Source: Pseudomonadota bacterium
GTDB lineage: Bacteria > Pseudomonadota > Gammaproteobacteria > Burkholderiales > SG8-39
Length of the DNA stretch: 64,000 nt
Reading direction: 5' to 3'
Assembly: GCA_026399375.1 (NCBI GenBank)
Contig: JAPLRD010000035.1
Coordinates: forward strand, 1 to 64,000
Positions within the stretch are counted from its first letter, which is position 1. The number at the start of each line of letters is the position of its first letter. Shown in pieces: positions 43,435 to 52,093 of this stretch. The notes under the pieces were generated by a model, which made no database searches, had not been told where the DNA came from, and saw only the letters and a program-made list of their open reading frames with translations. The translations under genes were made by a program, and so were the position numbers.

Positions 43435-44124
43435 ATGTCCTCAATCGAGAGTAACTTGCAAGTCGTAAGAGCGCGCATCGCCGCCGTGGCGCGCGCGGCG
43501 GGCCGGGACCCCGGCGCGATCACCCTGCTGGCTGTGAGCAAGACTTTCGCGGCGGACGCGGTTCGTGCCGCGCATGGCGCAGGGCAGCGAGAATTCGGCG
43601 AAAATTACGTTCAGGAAGGAGTGGAGAAGACCGCCGCCCTGCGTGCGCTGCCGCTCATCTGGCACTTCATCGGGCCGATCCAGAGCAACAAGACGCGCTT
43701 GATCGCTGAGCATTTCGACTGGGTGCACTCGGTTGCGCGCGAAAAAATCGCGCAGCGCCTCTCGCAGGCGCGCCCGGAGCAACTCGCGCCGCTCGAGATC
43801 TGCCTGCAGGTTAACGTCAGCGGCGAAGCAAGCAAGAGCGGCGTGGCGCCGGAAGAGGTGCGCGCGCTGGCGGAGACCGTGCGTGCGTTGCCACGGCTCA
43901 GGCTGCGCGGCCTGATGGCCGTTCCAGAGCCCAGCGACAACGTCGATCTGCAACGCGGGCGCTTTCGCAGTCTGCGCCTGCTGCAGGAGGAATTGAACGG
44001 CGCGGGCTTCGGACTGGACACCCTGTCGATGGGAATGTCGCAGGATCTGGAGGCGGCGGTCATGGAAGGCGCTACCATCGTGCGCGTAGGTACCGCCATT
44101 TTCGGCGAAAGGGTCAAGACGTGA
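43435..44124 (+). CDS. yggS: PLP homeostasis protein (YggS/PLPBP family)
   Basis: The 229-residue alanine-racemase-fold PLP-binding protein that buffers pyridoxal phosphate. The PLP lysine is in LLAVSKTFAADAV (near residue 36), with FGENYVQEGVEK (near 57), WHFIGPIQSNKT (near 80) and the phosphate loop LSMGMSQDLEAAV plus VRVGTAIFGER at the end. It begins a four-gene unit yggS-proC-yggT-DUF167, with stop and start overlapping proC as GTGA. Confidence 0.95.
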   Translation: MSSIESNLQVVRARIAAVARAAGRDPGAITLLAVSKTFAADAVRAAHGAGQREFGENYVQEGVEKTAALRALPLIWHFIGPIQSNKTRLIAEHFDWVHSVAREKIAQRLSQARPEQLAPLEICLQVNVSGEASKSGVAPEEVRALAETVRALPRLRLRGLMAVPEPSDNVDLQRGRFRSLRLLQEELNGAGFGLDTLSMGMSQDLEAAVMEGATIVRVGTAIFGERVKT

Positions 44125-44930
44125 ACATTACCTTCATCGGCGGCGGGAACATGGCTGCAGCCCTGATCGGTGGGCTCGTTGCCAAGGGACACGCGGGCAG
44201 CGCTATTCGAGTGGTAGAGATTCAGGCCGAGGCGCGCGAGCGACTGGCCGTCCGGCACGGTGTCGACTGCGCAGTCAGCGTCGGCGCGCCGCTCGGCGAC
44301 GTGGTGGTGCTGGCGGTGAAGCCGCAGCAAATGCGGGCCGCAGCGGAGTCTTTGCGAACACTGCTCGAACGCCAACTGGTGATCACCATTGCGGCAGGCA
44401 TCCGCCTCGTTGATTTGTCGCGCTGGCTGGGTGGCTACCGCACCTTGGTGCGCTGCATGCCGAATACTCCGGCGCTCATCGGCGCCGGGTTCAGCGGCCT
44501 GTATGCGGCCGTCGAGGTCGGCGCCGACCAGCGGGCCCAGGCCGAATCGATCTTGGGCGCCGTCGGGTCCACGCTCTGGGTCGCCGAGGAGGCCATGCTG
44601 GATCCCGTCACCGCGATTTCGGGCAGCGGCCCGGCTTACGTGTTCTACTTTATCGAGGCGCTGCAGCAGTCGGCGCGTGAAATGGGCTTCTCCGCCGCCG
44701 ATGCGCGCAAACTGGCGGTGGAGACTTTTCTCGGCACCGCCAGGCTCGCCGCGCAGAGTCCGGAAGACGTGAAGCTGCTGCGCGAGCGCGTCACCTCCAA
44801 GGGCGGAACCACCGAGCGCGCGCTTGCCAGCATGGAGTCCGACCGGGTCAAGGACCTGATCGTGCGCGCGCTGCACACGGCCAACGAGCGCGCCCACGAG
44901 CTGGGCGAACAACTGGGCAGGGAGACATAA
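44121..44930 (+). CDS. proC: Pyrroline-5-carboxylate reductase
   Basis: The 269-residue NAD(P)H-dependent last enzyme of proline synthesis. The Rossmann motif ITFIGGGNMAAALIGGL is at the N-terminus, VVLAVKPQQM near residue 65, RCMPNTPALIGAGFSGLY near 110, and the C-terminal signature VTSKGGTTERALASME near 220. The start is GTG, overlapping the yggS stop by four bases, so translation is coupled. Confidence 0.96.
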   Translation: MNITFIGGGNMAAALIGGLVAKGHAGSAIRVVEIQAEARERLAVRHGVDCAVSVGAPLGDVVVLAVKPQQMRAAAESLRTLLERQLVITIAAGIRLVDLSRWLGGYRTLVRCMPNTPALIGAGFSGLYAAVEVGADQRAQAESILGAVGSTLWVAEEAMLDPVTAISGSGPAYVFYFIEALQQSAREMGFSAADARKLAVETFLGTARLAAQSPEDVKLLRERVTSKGGTTERALASMESDRVKDLIVRALHTANERAHELGEQLGRET

Positions 44931-45503
44931 ATGCTCAACCAGATTCTGCGTTTTCTGCTGGACACGGTCTTCGGGTTCTTCGTCTTCGTGCTGCTGGCGC
45001 GCTTTTATCTGCAATTGCTGCGCGCGCCGTTTCGCAATCCTCTGGGCCAGTTCGTCACCGCCCTGACCAACTGGCTGGTCCTGCCGGCGCGTCGTTTCAT
45101 TCCGGGCATGTTCGGACTGGATATGGCCAGTTTTCTGCTCGCATGGCTGCTTGAAGCGCTGCTGCTGTTTCTGCTCTATTTTCTCAGGGGGGGAAGCGTG
45201 GTCGGGACCTCCGGACTGGCGGTGGGGATTTTCTTCAGCCTCGGCCTGCTCGAACTGGCGCGCTTCAGCCTGTATCTCCTGATCGGCGTTATCCTGATTC
45301 AGGCGGTGATCAGCTGGATCAATCCTTATGCACCGCTGGCGCCGCTGTTCAATACGCTTACCGGCCCTTTCTTGCGGCCGTTCCGTCGCTTGATTCCGCC
45401 CATAGGCAACGTGGATCTGTCGCCGCTGTTTGCGCTGGTCGCGGCGCAGCTGCTTTTGATTCCACTGGAATACGTCGCGCGCTCGGTGTCGCTGCTGCTT
45501 TGA
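44931..45503 (+). CDS. yggT: YggT family membrane protein
   Basis: A 190-residue inner-membrane protein made of two repeated YggT modules of about 90 residues, each with two membrane helices and a conserved loop. The pattern FRNPLGQFVTALTNWLVLPA in the first is echoed by YAPLAPLFNTLTGPFLRPFR in the second. The family is linked with osmotic shock tolerance and cell division or lipid distribution, but its exact role is unclear. The start follows the proC stop directly. Confidence 0.93.
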   Translation: MLNQILRFLLDTVFGFFVFVLLARFYLQLLRAPFRNPLGQFVTALTNWLVLPARRFIPGMFGLDMASFLLAWLLEALLLFLLYFLRGGSVVGTSGLAVGIFFSLGLLELARFSLYLLIGVILIQAVISWINPYAPLAPLFNTLTGPFLRPFRRLIPPIGNVDLSPLFALVAAQLLLIPLEYVARSVSLLL

Positions 45504-45793
45504 GCTGGTACAAGACCGGCGGCGACGGCGTCACCATTCAGATCCACGCCCAGCCCGGCGCGAAACGCACCGAAATTTCCGGATTGCATGGCGATTGTCT
45601 CAAGTTGCGCCTGGCCTCGCCCCCCGTGGACGGGAAAGCGAATGAATGCCTGATCGAGTTTCTTGCATCGCGCCTGGGTGTGAGGCGGGCTCAGGTGAGC
45701 ATAGTTCGGGGAGCAAGCTCGCGCCGCAAGACGGTGTTCGTGGCGGTGGCGGGGCTGGACCCCGCGGTCCTGCTCGAGGTCGGCGGCGCGTAG
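45500..45793 (+). CDS. DUF167 (YggU) family protein
   Basis: A 97-residue small alpha/beta protein. The family pattern IQIHAQPGAKRTEISGLHGD, LRLASPPVDGKANECLIEFL and VRRAQVSIVRGASSRRKTVF is clear. The start is TTG, overlapping the yggT stop as TTGA. It is the last gene of the yggS unit. Function is unknown across bacteria. Confidence 0.9.
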   Translation: MSWYKTGGDGVTIQIHAQPGAKRTEISGLHGDCLKLRLASPPVDGKANECLIEFLASRLGVRRAQVSIVRGASSRRKTVFVAVAGLDPAVLLEVGGA

Positions 45794-45820
45794 TATTTCC
45801 GCGCCTGCTTCAGACCGTGT

Positions 45821-47011
45821 TCAGTCGGTCTTGGCGTCGTAGACGATCTGGCCCTGCACCAGCGTATAGCGCACCTTGCCTGGCAACTCGATCCCGAGAA
45901 AGGGCGTGTTCTTGCCCTGGCTTCTCAGCCCGGCTGCGCTCACCTTCCGATACTCTTCCGCATCGAATATGCAGATATCCGCCGTATGGCCGACGGACAG
46001 ATGACCGCTGTCCAGGTTGAGCACCCGTGCAGCGTCATGCGTGACGCGGGCGAGCGCCTGAACCAGCGGTACCTTCATTTCAATCGCCCATTTCAACGTG
46101 AGTGGCAGCAAAAGTTCCAGACCCGTCGCACCGGCTTCCGATTCGCCGAATGGCAGCAGCTTGGAGTCCTCGTCCACGGGCGTATGGTCGGAGCAGAGCG
46201 CATCGATGGTGCCGTCCTTCAGCCCCTCGCGCAGGGCGTCGCGATCGCGCCCGCTGCGCAGCGGCGGCGACAGGTGGCAATGCGAATCGAAGTAGCCCAG
46301 GTCCATTTCCGACAGGTGCGCGTGGTGGATGCCGGCATCGCAGCTCAGCTTCAGCCCCTCGCGCTTGGCCGCGCGCACCATCGCCACGCCTTCGCGGGTC
46401 GACAGGCGGCACAGGTGGACTCGTGCGCCGGTGGCGCGCGTCACTTCGATGATGGTCGCAATGGCGATGGTCTCGGCAAAGGCGGGGATCCCCGGCAAAC
46501 CCAAACGTGTCGCCACTTCACCGTCGTGCGCGACGCCGTCTTTCGACAGGTAACCGTCCTGCGGGCGCAGCCAGACGCAAAAACCGAATGTGGCGGCATA
46601 TTGCAGCGCGCGCCACAGCACCTGATTGTCCTTCAGCGGCACATCGGCATGGGAGAAGCCGACGCAGCCGGCGTCGCGCAATTCCGCCATCTCGGTAAGC
46701 TGTTCGCCGGCCAGGCCGATGGTGAGCGCGCCGATCGGGTACACGTGCGCCAGATTGAGCGTCTTGGCGCGGTGCTTGAGCATTTCCACCAGCCCGGGTT
46801 CATCCAGCGGTGGGTCGGTATCGGGCGGACAGGCGAGGCTGGTTACGCCGCCCGCGACCGCGGCCAACATTTCCGATTCGAGCGTCGCTTTGTATTCGAA
46901 GCCCGGCTCGCGCAGGCGCGCCGCGAGGTCGACCGCGACATAAACGTCGGTCCTGGCGTCGATGTTGTTCTTGGGGTCGATCAGGCGACCATTCTTGATA
47001 TGAATTTTCAT
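45821..47011 (-). CDS. pyrX: Non-catalytic dihydroorotase-like protein (PyrX/PyrC'), with probable in-frame deletion near the N-terminus
   Basis: A 396-residue member of the dihydroorotase-like group found next to pyrB in pseudomonads and betaproteobacteria, where the inactive paralogue is needed to assemble aspartate transcarbamoylase. Consistent with this, the metal-binding HxH of true dihydroorotases (DxHxHxREP) is DLAARLREP. The late part (CSDHTPVDEDSKLLPFGESE, GATGLELLLPLTLKWA) is typical. At residues 20-30 the sequence goes TDVYVAVDLAARL. Homologues have roughly 35 more residues between the two halves (the rest of the small beta domain, ending CPGL). The frame is kept. pyrB ends only five bases upstream. 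Confidence 0.88.
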   Translation of the reverse strand: MKIHIKNGRLIDPKNNIDARTDVYVAVDLAARLREPGFEYKATLESEMLAAVAGGVTSLACPPDTDPPLDEPGLVEMLKHRAKTLNLAHVYPIGALTIGLAGEQLTEMAELRDAGCVGFSHADVPLKDNQVLWRALQYAATFGFCVWLRPQDGYLSKDGVAHDGEVATRLGLPGIPAFAETIAIATIIEVTRATGARVHLCRLSTREGVAMVRAAKREGLKLSCDAGIHHAHLSEMDLGYFDSHCHLSPPLRSGRDRDALREGLKDGTIDALCSDHTPVDEDSKLLPFGESEAGATGLELLLPLTLKWAIEMKVPLVQALARVTHDAARVLNLDSGHLSVGHTADICIFDAEEYRKVSAAGLRSQGKNTPFLGIELPGKVRYTLVQGQIVYDAKTD

Positions 47012-47016
47012 CTGAT

Positions 47017-47964
47017 TCAGTTCCCCGCCAGTATGCTCATCACCGCCATCCTGACGGCGATGCCGAACGTCACCTGCGACAGGATGACCGCATGCGCGCC
47101 GTCGGCGACCGCCGAGTCGATCTCCACGCCGCGGTTCAACGGCCCCGGGTGCATGACGATGGCGTCGGGTTTGGCCAGAGCCAGTTTTTCCGGGGTCAGG
47201 CCGTAGTATTTGAAGAATTCCTGCGCCGAAGGCAGCAGCGCGCCGCGCATGCGCTCGCTTTGCAGGCGCAGCATCACCACCACGTCGACGTCGCGCAGGC
47301 CTTTTTCAAGGTCGTGATACACCGTGACGCCCAGCTTTTCCACTCCGGACGGAATCAGGGTCATGGGTCCGATCACGCGTATATCTGGCGTGCCCATGAT
47401 GGTGAGGGCGTGGATGAGTGAGCGCGCCACGCGCGAATGCAGCACGTCGCCGACGATCGCCACCGAAAGGCGCGTGAAATCCTTCTTGAAGTGGCGGATG
47501 GTGTAGAGATCGAGCAGGCCCTGGGTCGGATGGGCGTGGCGGCCGTCGCCTGCGTTGACCACGTGCAGGTGGCTGGCAACATGGCTCGCGATCAGATGCG
47601 GCGCGCCGCTCTGCGCGTGCCGGACCACGAACATGTCCGCGTGCATCGCCGAGAGATTGTCCACCGTGTCGAGCAGGGTCTCGCCCTTGGTATGCGAGGA
47701 GATCGCGATATTGAGGTTGATGACGTCCGCCGACAGGCGCTTGGCGGCAATCTCGAACGTGGTGCGCGTTCGAGTCGAGTTCTCGAAGAACAGATTGAAC
47801 ACCGATTTTCCCCGGAGCAGCGGGACCTTCTTCACCTCGCGCGCGGTGACGCCGACGAAAGAAGTAGCGGTATCCAGAATGTGGGTAAGAGTCTCCCGCG
47901 GCAGACCTTCGATGGTAAGAAGGTGCTGCAGTTCGCCTTTTTCGTTTAATTGTGGGTTACGCAT
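47017..47964 (-). CDS. pyrB: Aspartate carbamoyltransferase catalytic subunit
   Basis: The 315-residue enzyme making carbamoyl-aspartate in pyrimidine synthesis. The carbamoyl-phosphate motif [13 protein letters not shown] is near residue 60, with the catalytic loop region [16 protein letters not shown] near 88, [12 protein letters not shown] near 143 and a C-terminal [12 protein letters not shown] near 275. No pyrI regulatory gene is present, so it belongs to the class that assembles with the PyrX-like protein downstream. The start overlaps the pyrR end by eight bases. Confidence 0.96.
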   Translation of the reverse strand: MRNPQLNEKGELQHLLTIEGLPRETLTHILDTATSFVGVTAREVKKVPLLRGKSVFNLFFENSTRTRTTFEIAAKRLSADVINLNIAISSHTKGETLLDTVDNLSAMHADMFVVRHAQSGAPHLIASHVASHLHVVNAGDGRHAHPTQGLLDLYTIRHFKKDFTRLSVAIVGDVLHSRVARSLIHALTIMGTPDIRVIGPMTLIPSGVEKLGVTVYHDLEKGLRDVDVVVMLRLQSERMRGALLPSAQEFFKYYGLTPEKLALAKPDAIVMHPGPLNRGVEIDSAVADGAHAVILSQVTFGIAVRMAVMSILAGN

Positions 47965-48454
47965 CCATTTTCAACCTGAGTTTGCCAAATTCATCCCGGT
48001 CCAGAACCAGCATGGGTCCAGGCGGAAGCTCCAGCCTGGCGCCTATGTATTGTGCGGCGACCGGCAATTCGCGCCCGCCGCGGTCGATCAGCACGGCGAG
48101 ACTGATCGACGCCGGCCGGCCGTAGTCGAACAGTTCGTTCATCGCCCCGCGCACCGTGCGGCCGGTGTAGAGCACGTCGTCGACCAGCACGATATGGCGG
48201 CCGTCGACATCGAAAGGAATCTGCGTCGGCTTTATCTGTGGATGCAGGCCGGTCTTGTCGAAGTCGTCGCGGTAGAACGAAATATCGAGCAGGCCCAGCG
48301 GCAGCGAAATGCCGAGCGCGGAATGCAACTCTTCGGCCAGCCAGACGCCGCCGGTATGAATGCCGACCAGCGCGGTGTCCGCGGTCACGTGCGGTTTCAA
48401 CTGCTGCACCAACGAGGCGCACAGCGTTTCGGGATCAGGAAGAGCCAGGGTCAT
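47957..48454 (-). CDS. pyrR: PyrR bifunctional protein / uracil phosphoribosyltransferase
   Basis: A 165-residue phosphoribosyltransferase-fold protein. The PRPP loop is [20 protein letters not shown] (near residue 95), and the PyrR segments [15 protein letters not shown] and [20 protein letters not shown] fit the family. In Gram-positives it attenuates pyr operons; in proteobacteria the RNA-binding role is uncertain and no attenuator is evident here. It overlaps ruvX by 20 bases upstream and pyrB by 8 downstream. Confidence 0.95.
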   Translation of the reverse strand: MTLALPDPETLCASLVQQLKPHVTADTALVGIHTGGVWLAEELHSALGISLPLGLLDISFYRDDFDKTGLHPQIKPTQIPFDVDGRHIVLVDDVLYTGRTVRGAMNELFDYGRPASISLAVLIDRGGRELPVAAQYIGARLELPPGPMLVLDRDEFGKLRLKMDA

Positions 48455-48941
48455 CGAAATAGCTTTGTAAAATGATTTGTGCCGATATTTGGTGCGCGTG
48501 CAGCTTGTGCTTGCGCCCGCCTTTTCCGGTTGCGCGCAACGCTTCTTCCGCCGAAGCCGAACTCAGGCGCTCGTCCACCAGCCTGACCGGCAGGCTGAAG
48601 CGCGACTCCAGCTGCCGCGCAAAGCGGCGACAGCGCCGGGTCATTTCGTGTTCCGTGCCGTCCATCGACAGGGGCAGCCCCACCACCAGAAAGACGGGCT
48701 TCCATTCGGCGACGAGCGCGGCAATCTGGTCCATGCGCTGCGCTTTGCCCTCGGCCGTGATCAGCGTCAGCGGATGCGCCGCGGCTATGCTCGATTCGCC
48801 CACGGCGACGCCGGTAAACTTTTCTCCGAAGTCAAAGGCCAGCACGGTGCCGGATACCGACTTCAAGGGAAGCAATGCGCTCCCGGAAGCTGCGTCTGGT
48901 GCAGCGATGTGCAGCGGATCCCGGTCTCTTCCTGCCCCCAT
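48435..48941 (-). CDS. ruvX: Putative pre-16S rRNA nuclease RuvX/YqgF
   Basis: A 168-residue RNase H-fold nuclease implicated in 16S rRNA 5' processing. The motifs LAFDFGEKFTGVAVGES, LVVGLPLSMDGTEHE and VDERLSSASAEEAL supply the catalytic Asp/Glu set. The start at 48941 has GAGG five bases upstream; an in-frame ATG at 48956 that overlaps the algH stop is possible. The N-terminus is about 25 residues longer than usual. The algH-ruvX-pyrR-pyrB order is common in proteobacteria. Confidence 0.93.
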   Translation of the reverse strand: MGAGRDRDPLHIAAPDAASGSALLPLKSVSGTVLAFDFGEKFTGVAVGESSIAAAHPLTLITAEGKAQRMDQIAALVAEWKPVFLVVGLPLSMDGTEHEMTRRCRRFARQLESRFSLPVRLVDERLSSASAEEALRATGKGGRKHKLHAHQISAQIILQSYFDDPGSS

Positions 48942-48948
48942 ATGCGCC

Positions 48949-49506
48949 TCAAGCATGTCCCGCGTCCTCGGACAGGCTGGCGAAATCCACACCCAGCAGT
49001 TCCATCGCTGCGGGCAATTTCTCCTCGGCCGGCAAGTCGAAAATGATCTGCTCGCCCGCATCCACGCTCAGCCACGCGTTCTGCCCCAGCTCGTGCTCGA
49101 GTTGCCCCGCCGCCCAGCCGGAGTAGCCCAGAGTGACCAGCATCTTGGCCGGACCGTTGCCCTTGCCCACCGCTTCGAGTATGTCTTTGGATGTCGTGAG
49201 GCCGAGGCTGTCTCCGATCTTCAACGTCGAGTGCCAGTCCCCGACAGGCTGGTGCAGCACGAAACCCCGGTCGGTTTGAACGGGTCCGCCGAAATAGACG
49301 GGGAGATCGTGGAGTTCGTGCGGTTCCAGCTTGATATTGATGCGCTCGAACAGCGCCTGGAGGCTCAGGTCGATGGGGCGATTGATCACCACCCCCAGCG
49401 CGCCCTGATCATTGTGTTCGCAGATAAAGGTGAGGGATTTTGCAAAATAGGGATCCACCATATTCGGCATCGCAATCAGAAAATGGTGGGTGAGATCGAT
49501 CGCCAC
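48949..49506 (-). CDS. algH: UPF0301 protein AlgH/YqgE
   Basis: A 185-residue cytoplasmic protein of the AlgH/YqgE family. The opening [40 protein letters not shown] (near 36), [19 protein letters not shown] (near 70) and [20 protein letters not shown] (near 125) are family hallmarks. The biochemical function is unsettled. It begins the algH-ruvX-pyrR-pyrB-pyrX unit and is divergent from phrB across 38 bases. Confidence 0.95.
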   Translation of the reverse strand: MAIDLTHHFLIAMPNMVDPYFAKSLTFICEHNDQGALGVVINRPIDLSLQALFERINIKLEPHELHDLPVYFGGPVQTDRGFVLHQPVGDWHSTLKIGDSLGLTTSKDILEAVGKGNGPAKMLVTLGYSGWAAGQLEHELGQNAWLSVDAGEQIIFDLPAEEKLPAAMELLGVDFASLSEDAGHA

Positions 49507-49544
49507 TGTGCTATTTTAAACCTTCTGGCGGAACATACACAATT

Positions 49545-50990
49545 TTGGCTCACAACCGACTGCTCTACGCGAAAACCCTAGTCTGGTTCCGGCGCGATCT
49601 GCGCGCGCACGACCATGCCGCATTTTACCACGCGCTGAAAACCGGCCGGGCCGTCTACTGCGCCTTTGTATTCGACACCGAAATCCTGCGTTTGCTGCCG
49701 CCGCAAGCCGGAAGGCGCGTGGAATTCATCTGGCAATCGGTGCGGGAACTGGCCGAAGCGCTGCGCGATGCCGGCGGCGGCCTGCTGGTCCTGCACGGTC
49801 CGGCGCGCGAAGCAATCCCGAAGCTTGCCGCGAAGCTGGGTGTGCAGGCGGTTTTTGCCAATCGCGACTACGAGCCTTCGGCGCAGGCGCGCGACGCAGC
49901 GGTCGCCGGCGCGCTCGCGGCGCAGGGCGTGGAATTTCAGACCTGCAAAGACCAAGTGATATTCGAGGGTGCGGAACTCCTCACTCAAAGCGGCAGACCG
50001 TATTCCGTGTTCACGCCCTACAAGAACGCTTGGCTGAAAAAGCTGGATTGCGCGTCCTACTCGCCCTTCGTCACGGAAAAGCATTTCGGACGCCTGGCCA
50101 GGCCGCCGAGGCAGCCCCTGCCCCCGCTCCCGGATCTCGGGTTTGCGGCAACGAATCTGGCTCAACAGCGGGCAGGTGCCGGCATGAAGGGCGCGAAGAC
50201 CTTGTTGCACAACTTCGAAAAGCGCATCGACACCTACTCGGAGACGCGGGATTTCCCCGCGCTGGACGGTTCTTCACGCCTGTCGGTGCACCTGCGCTTC
50301 GGCACCGTATCGATTCGAAGACTGGTGGCGCTGGCGCAGGCACGGGCCAGCCGGGGCGCCGCGGCATGGCTATCCGAACTGGTCTGGCGCGACTTCTATT
50401 TCGCCATCCTCTCGCATCACCCTGGGGTGACGGTGTCGGCGTTTCATCCAGAATACGATGCGCTCGAATTCGAAAACAGGGAGGACTACTTCGCCGCCTG
50501 GTGCGCCGGCCGAACCGGATATCCGCTGGTGGATGCCGCCATGCAGCAGATCAACCAGACCGGCTTCATGCACAATCGCCTGCGCATGGTGAGCGCCTCG
50601 TTTCTGGTGAAGGATCTGGGTATCGACTGGCGATGGGGCGAAAAATACTTCGCCGACAATCTGCTCGATTACGACCTTGCCGCCAACAACGGCGGCTGGC
50701 AATGGGCGGCGTCGACCGGATGCGACGCGCAACCCTATTTCAGAATCTTCAATCCGGTGACCCAGTCGGAGAAATTCGACGCCCGGGGAAAATTCATTCG
50801 CAACCATCTGCCGCAGCTCGCTCGCGTTCCCGACCGTTTCATCCACGCGCCGTGGAAAATGGGACAAGAGGAGCAGGAAAAGGCGGGCTGCATCTTGGGC
50901 CGCGACTATCCGTTGCCTGTCGTCGATCACGCCGCGGCGCGTGCCAGAACGCTGGAGCGCTATGGCAAGGCCAGGAGAAACAAGGCCTAG
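49545..50990 (+). CDS. phrB: Deoxyribodipyrimidine photolyase
   Basis: A 481-residue FAD-dependent light-driven repair enzyme of cyclobutane pyrimidine dimers (CPD class I). The antenna domain begins TLVWFRRDLRAHDHAAFYHA. The FAD domain has SRLSVHLRFGTVSIRRL (near residue 245), WRDFYFAILSHHPG (near 280), AMQQINQTGFMHNRLRMVSA (near 335) and NNGGWQWAASTGCDAQPYFR (near 385), including the electron-transfer tryptophans. The first codon appears to be TTG at 49545; no ATG fits. The stop overlaps the convergent rubredoxin gene by four bases. Confidence 0.94.
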   Translation: MAHNRLLYAKTLVWFRRDLRAHDHAAFYHALKTGRAVYCAFVFDTEILRLLPPQAGRRVEFIWQSVRELAEALRDAGGGLLVLHGPAREAIPKLAAKLGVQAVFANRDYEPSAQARDAAVAGALAAQGVEFQTCKDQVIFEGAELLTQSGRPYSVFTPYKNAWLKKLDCASYSPFVTEKHFGRLARPPRQPLPPLPDLGFAATNLAQQRAGAGMKGAKTLLHNFEKRIDTYSETRDFPALDGSSRLSVHLRFGTVSIRRLVALAQARASRGAAAWLSELVWRDFYFAILSHHPGVTVSAFHPEYDALEFENREDYFAAWCAGRTGYPLVDAAMQQINQTGFMHNRLRMVSASFLVKDLGIDWRWGEKYFADNLLDYDLAANNGGWQWAASTGCDAQPYFRIFNPVTQSEKFDARGKFIRNHLPQLARVPDRFIHAPWKMGQEEQEKAGCILGRDYPLPVVDHAAARARTLERYGKARRNKA

Positions 50991-51178
50991 ATTTCCACCA
51001 TCTCGAAGTCTTCCTTGCGCGCACCGCACTCGGGGCAGGTCCAGTTGATTGGCACGTCGTCCCAACGCGTGCCTGGGAGAATACCCTCCCCCGGAGAGCC
51101 CGCGGCTTCGTCGTAGATGTAGCCGCAAATCAGGCACATCCAAGTCTTGAATTCGGGGCCGGCGGATGCTGCGCTCAT
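50987..51178 (-). CDS. Rubredoxin
   Basis: A 63-residue iron protein. The two iron-binding pairs are CLICGYIYDE and CPECGARKEDFE, with a normal core (GTRWDDVPINW) between them. The start at 51178 lies within a much longer spurious frame. It is divergent from thiD by 51 bases, the usual rubredoxin-thiD pairing in betaproteobacteria. It carries electrons for redox enzymes such as alkane hydroxylase or oxygen-reducing systems; the partner is not evident. Confidence 0.94.
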   Translation of the reverse strand: MSAASAGPEFKTWMCLICGYIYDEAAGSPGEGILPGTRWDDVPINWTCPECGARKEDFEMVEI

Positions 51179-51229
51179 GTTCTGGTGCCCGGTTTGGGTT
51201 AAAATAGCGCAGCATCTTACCTTGTTGCC

Positions 51230-52090
51230 ATGTCTTGTTCCAGCATGGCGCCCACCATGCCCTCCTCCCTGCCTCCGATCGTCCTGAGCTTCGCCGGAAC
51301 CGACCCCACCGGCGGCGCCGGCATTCAAGCCGATTTGCTCACTTTGTCGAGCATGGGATGCCACGCGCTGAGCGTCGTCACCGCCATCACCGTGCAGGAC
51401 ACCGCGGGGGTCGAAGACATTCTTGCGATCGAAGCCGATTGGGTCATGGATCAGGCGCGGGTGCTGCTCGAAGACATGCCGGTGGCGGCGTTCAAGATCG
51501 GAATGGTGGGAAGCGTGGAGAATTGCGCCGCCATCGCCGAGGTGGTATCGGACTATCCCGACGTGCCGCTGATCCTCGATCCCGTCCTGGCTTCGGGACG
51601 CGGCGACGAGATGGCGACCGAGGACATGATCGAGGCGATGCGTGAATTGCTGATACCGCAGACCACCATCATCACGCCGAACAGCCTGGAGGCGCGGCGC
51701 CTGGCGGACGACGGCAGCGACGAGGAGCGCTCGCTCGAGGATTGCGCCAAGCGCATTCTGGAGATGGGTTGCGAATACGTGCTGATTACCGGCACGCACG
51801 AAAATACGCCGCAGGTGGTAAACACGCTCTATGGCCAGCAAGGCGTGATCCGTAGCGACAGTTGGCAGCGTCTGCCCGGCAGCTATCACGGATCCGGCTG
51901 CACCCTGGCCTCGGCCATCGCCGCCACGCTTGCCAACGGCCTGGACATCCCCGAGGCGGTGCGCGAAGCGCAGGAATACACCTGGCAGACGCTCAACGCC
52001 GGTTTTCGACCAGGCATGGGACAGCACATCCCCGACCGGTTCTTTTGGGCGCGCGAAGCAGAGGATGAAGAAGCGAAGCCGGAGGAATGA
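51230..52090 (+). CDS. thiD: Hydroxymethylpyrimidine / phosphomethylpyrimidine kinase
   Basis: A 286-residue ribokinase-fold enzyme phosphorylating HMP and HMP-P for thiamine synthesis. The opening SFAGTDPTGGAGIQADLLTL, the middle FKIGMVGSVEN and DPVLASGRGDEM, and the ATP-site motif GSYHGSGCTLASAIAATLAN are intact. Starts at 51230, 51245 and 51257 are all in frame and none is decisive. It is followed by thiE. I see no TPP riboswitch in the short upstream spacer. Confidence 0.94.
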   Translation: MSCSSMAPTMPSSLPPIVLSFAGTDPTGGAGIQADLLTLSSMGCHALSVVTAITVQDTAGVEDILAIEADWVMDQARVLLEDMPVAAFKIGMVGSVENCAAIAEVVSDYPDVPLILDPVLASGRGDEMATEDMIEAMRELLIPQTTIITPNSLEARRLADDGSDEERSLEDCAKRILEMGCEYVLITGTHENTPQVVNTLYGQQGVIRSDSWQRLPGSYHGSGCTLASAIAATLANGLDIPEAVREAQEYTWQTLNAGFRPGMGQHIPDRFFWAREAEDEEAKPEE

Positions 52091-52093
52091 AGC

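Noticed and set aside
45812-45831. Small inverted repeat AGACCG/CGGTCT at the convergent end of the DUF167 and pyrX genes
   Set aside because: Six pairs, overlapping the pyrX coding end and without T-runs; too weak to call a terminator.
51180-51229. TPP riboswitch before thiD
   Set aside because: The 51-base divergent spacer has none of the conserved thi-box segments and is too short.
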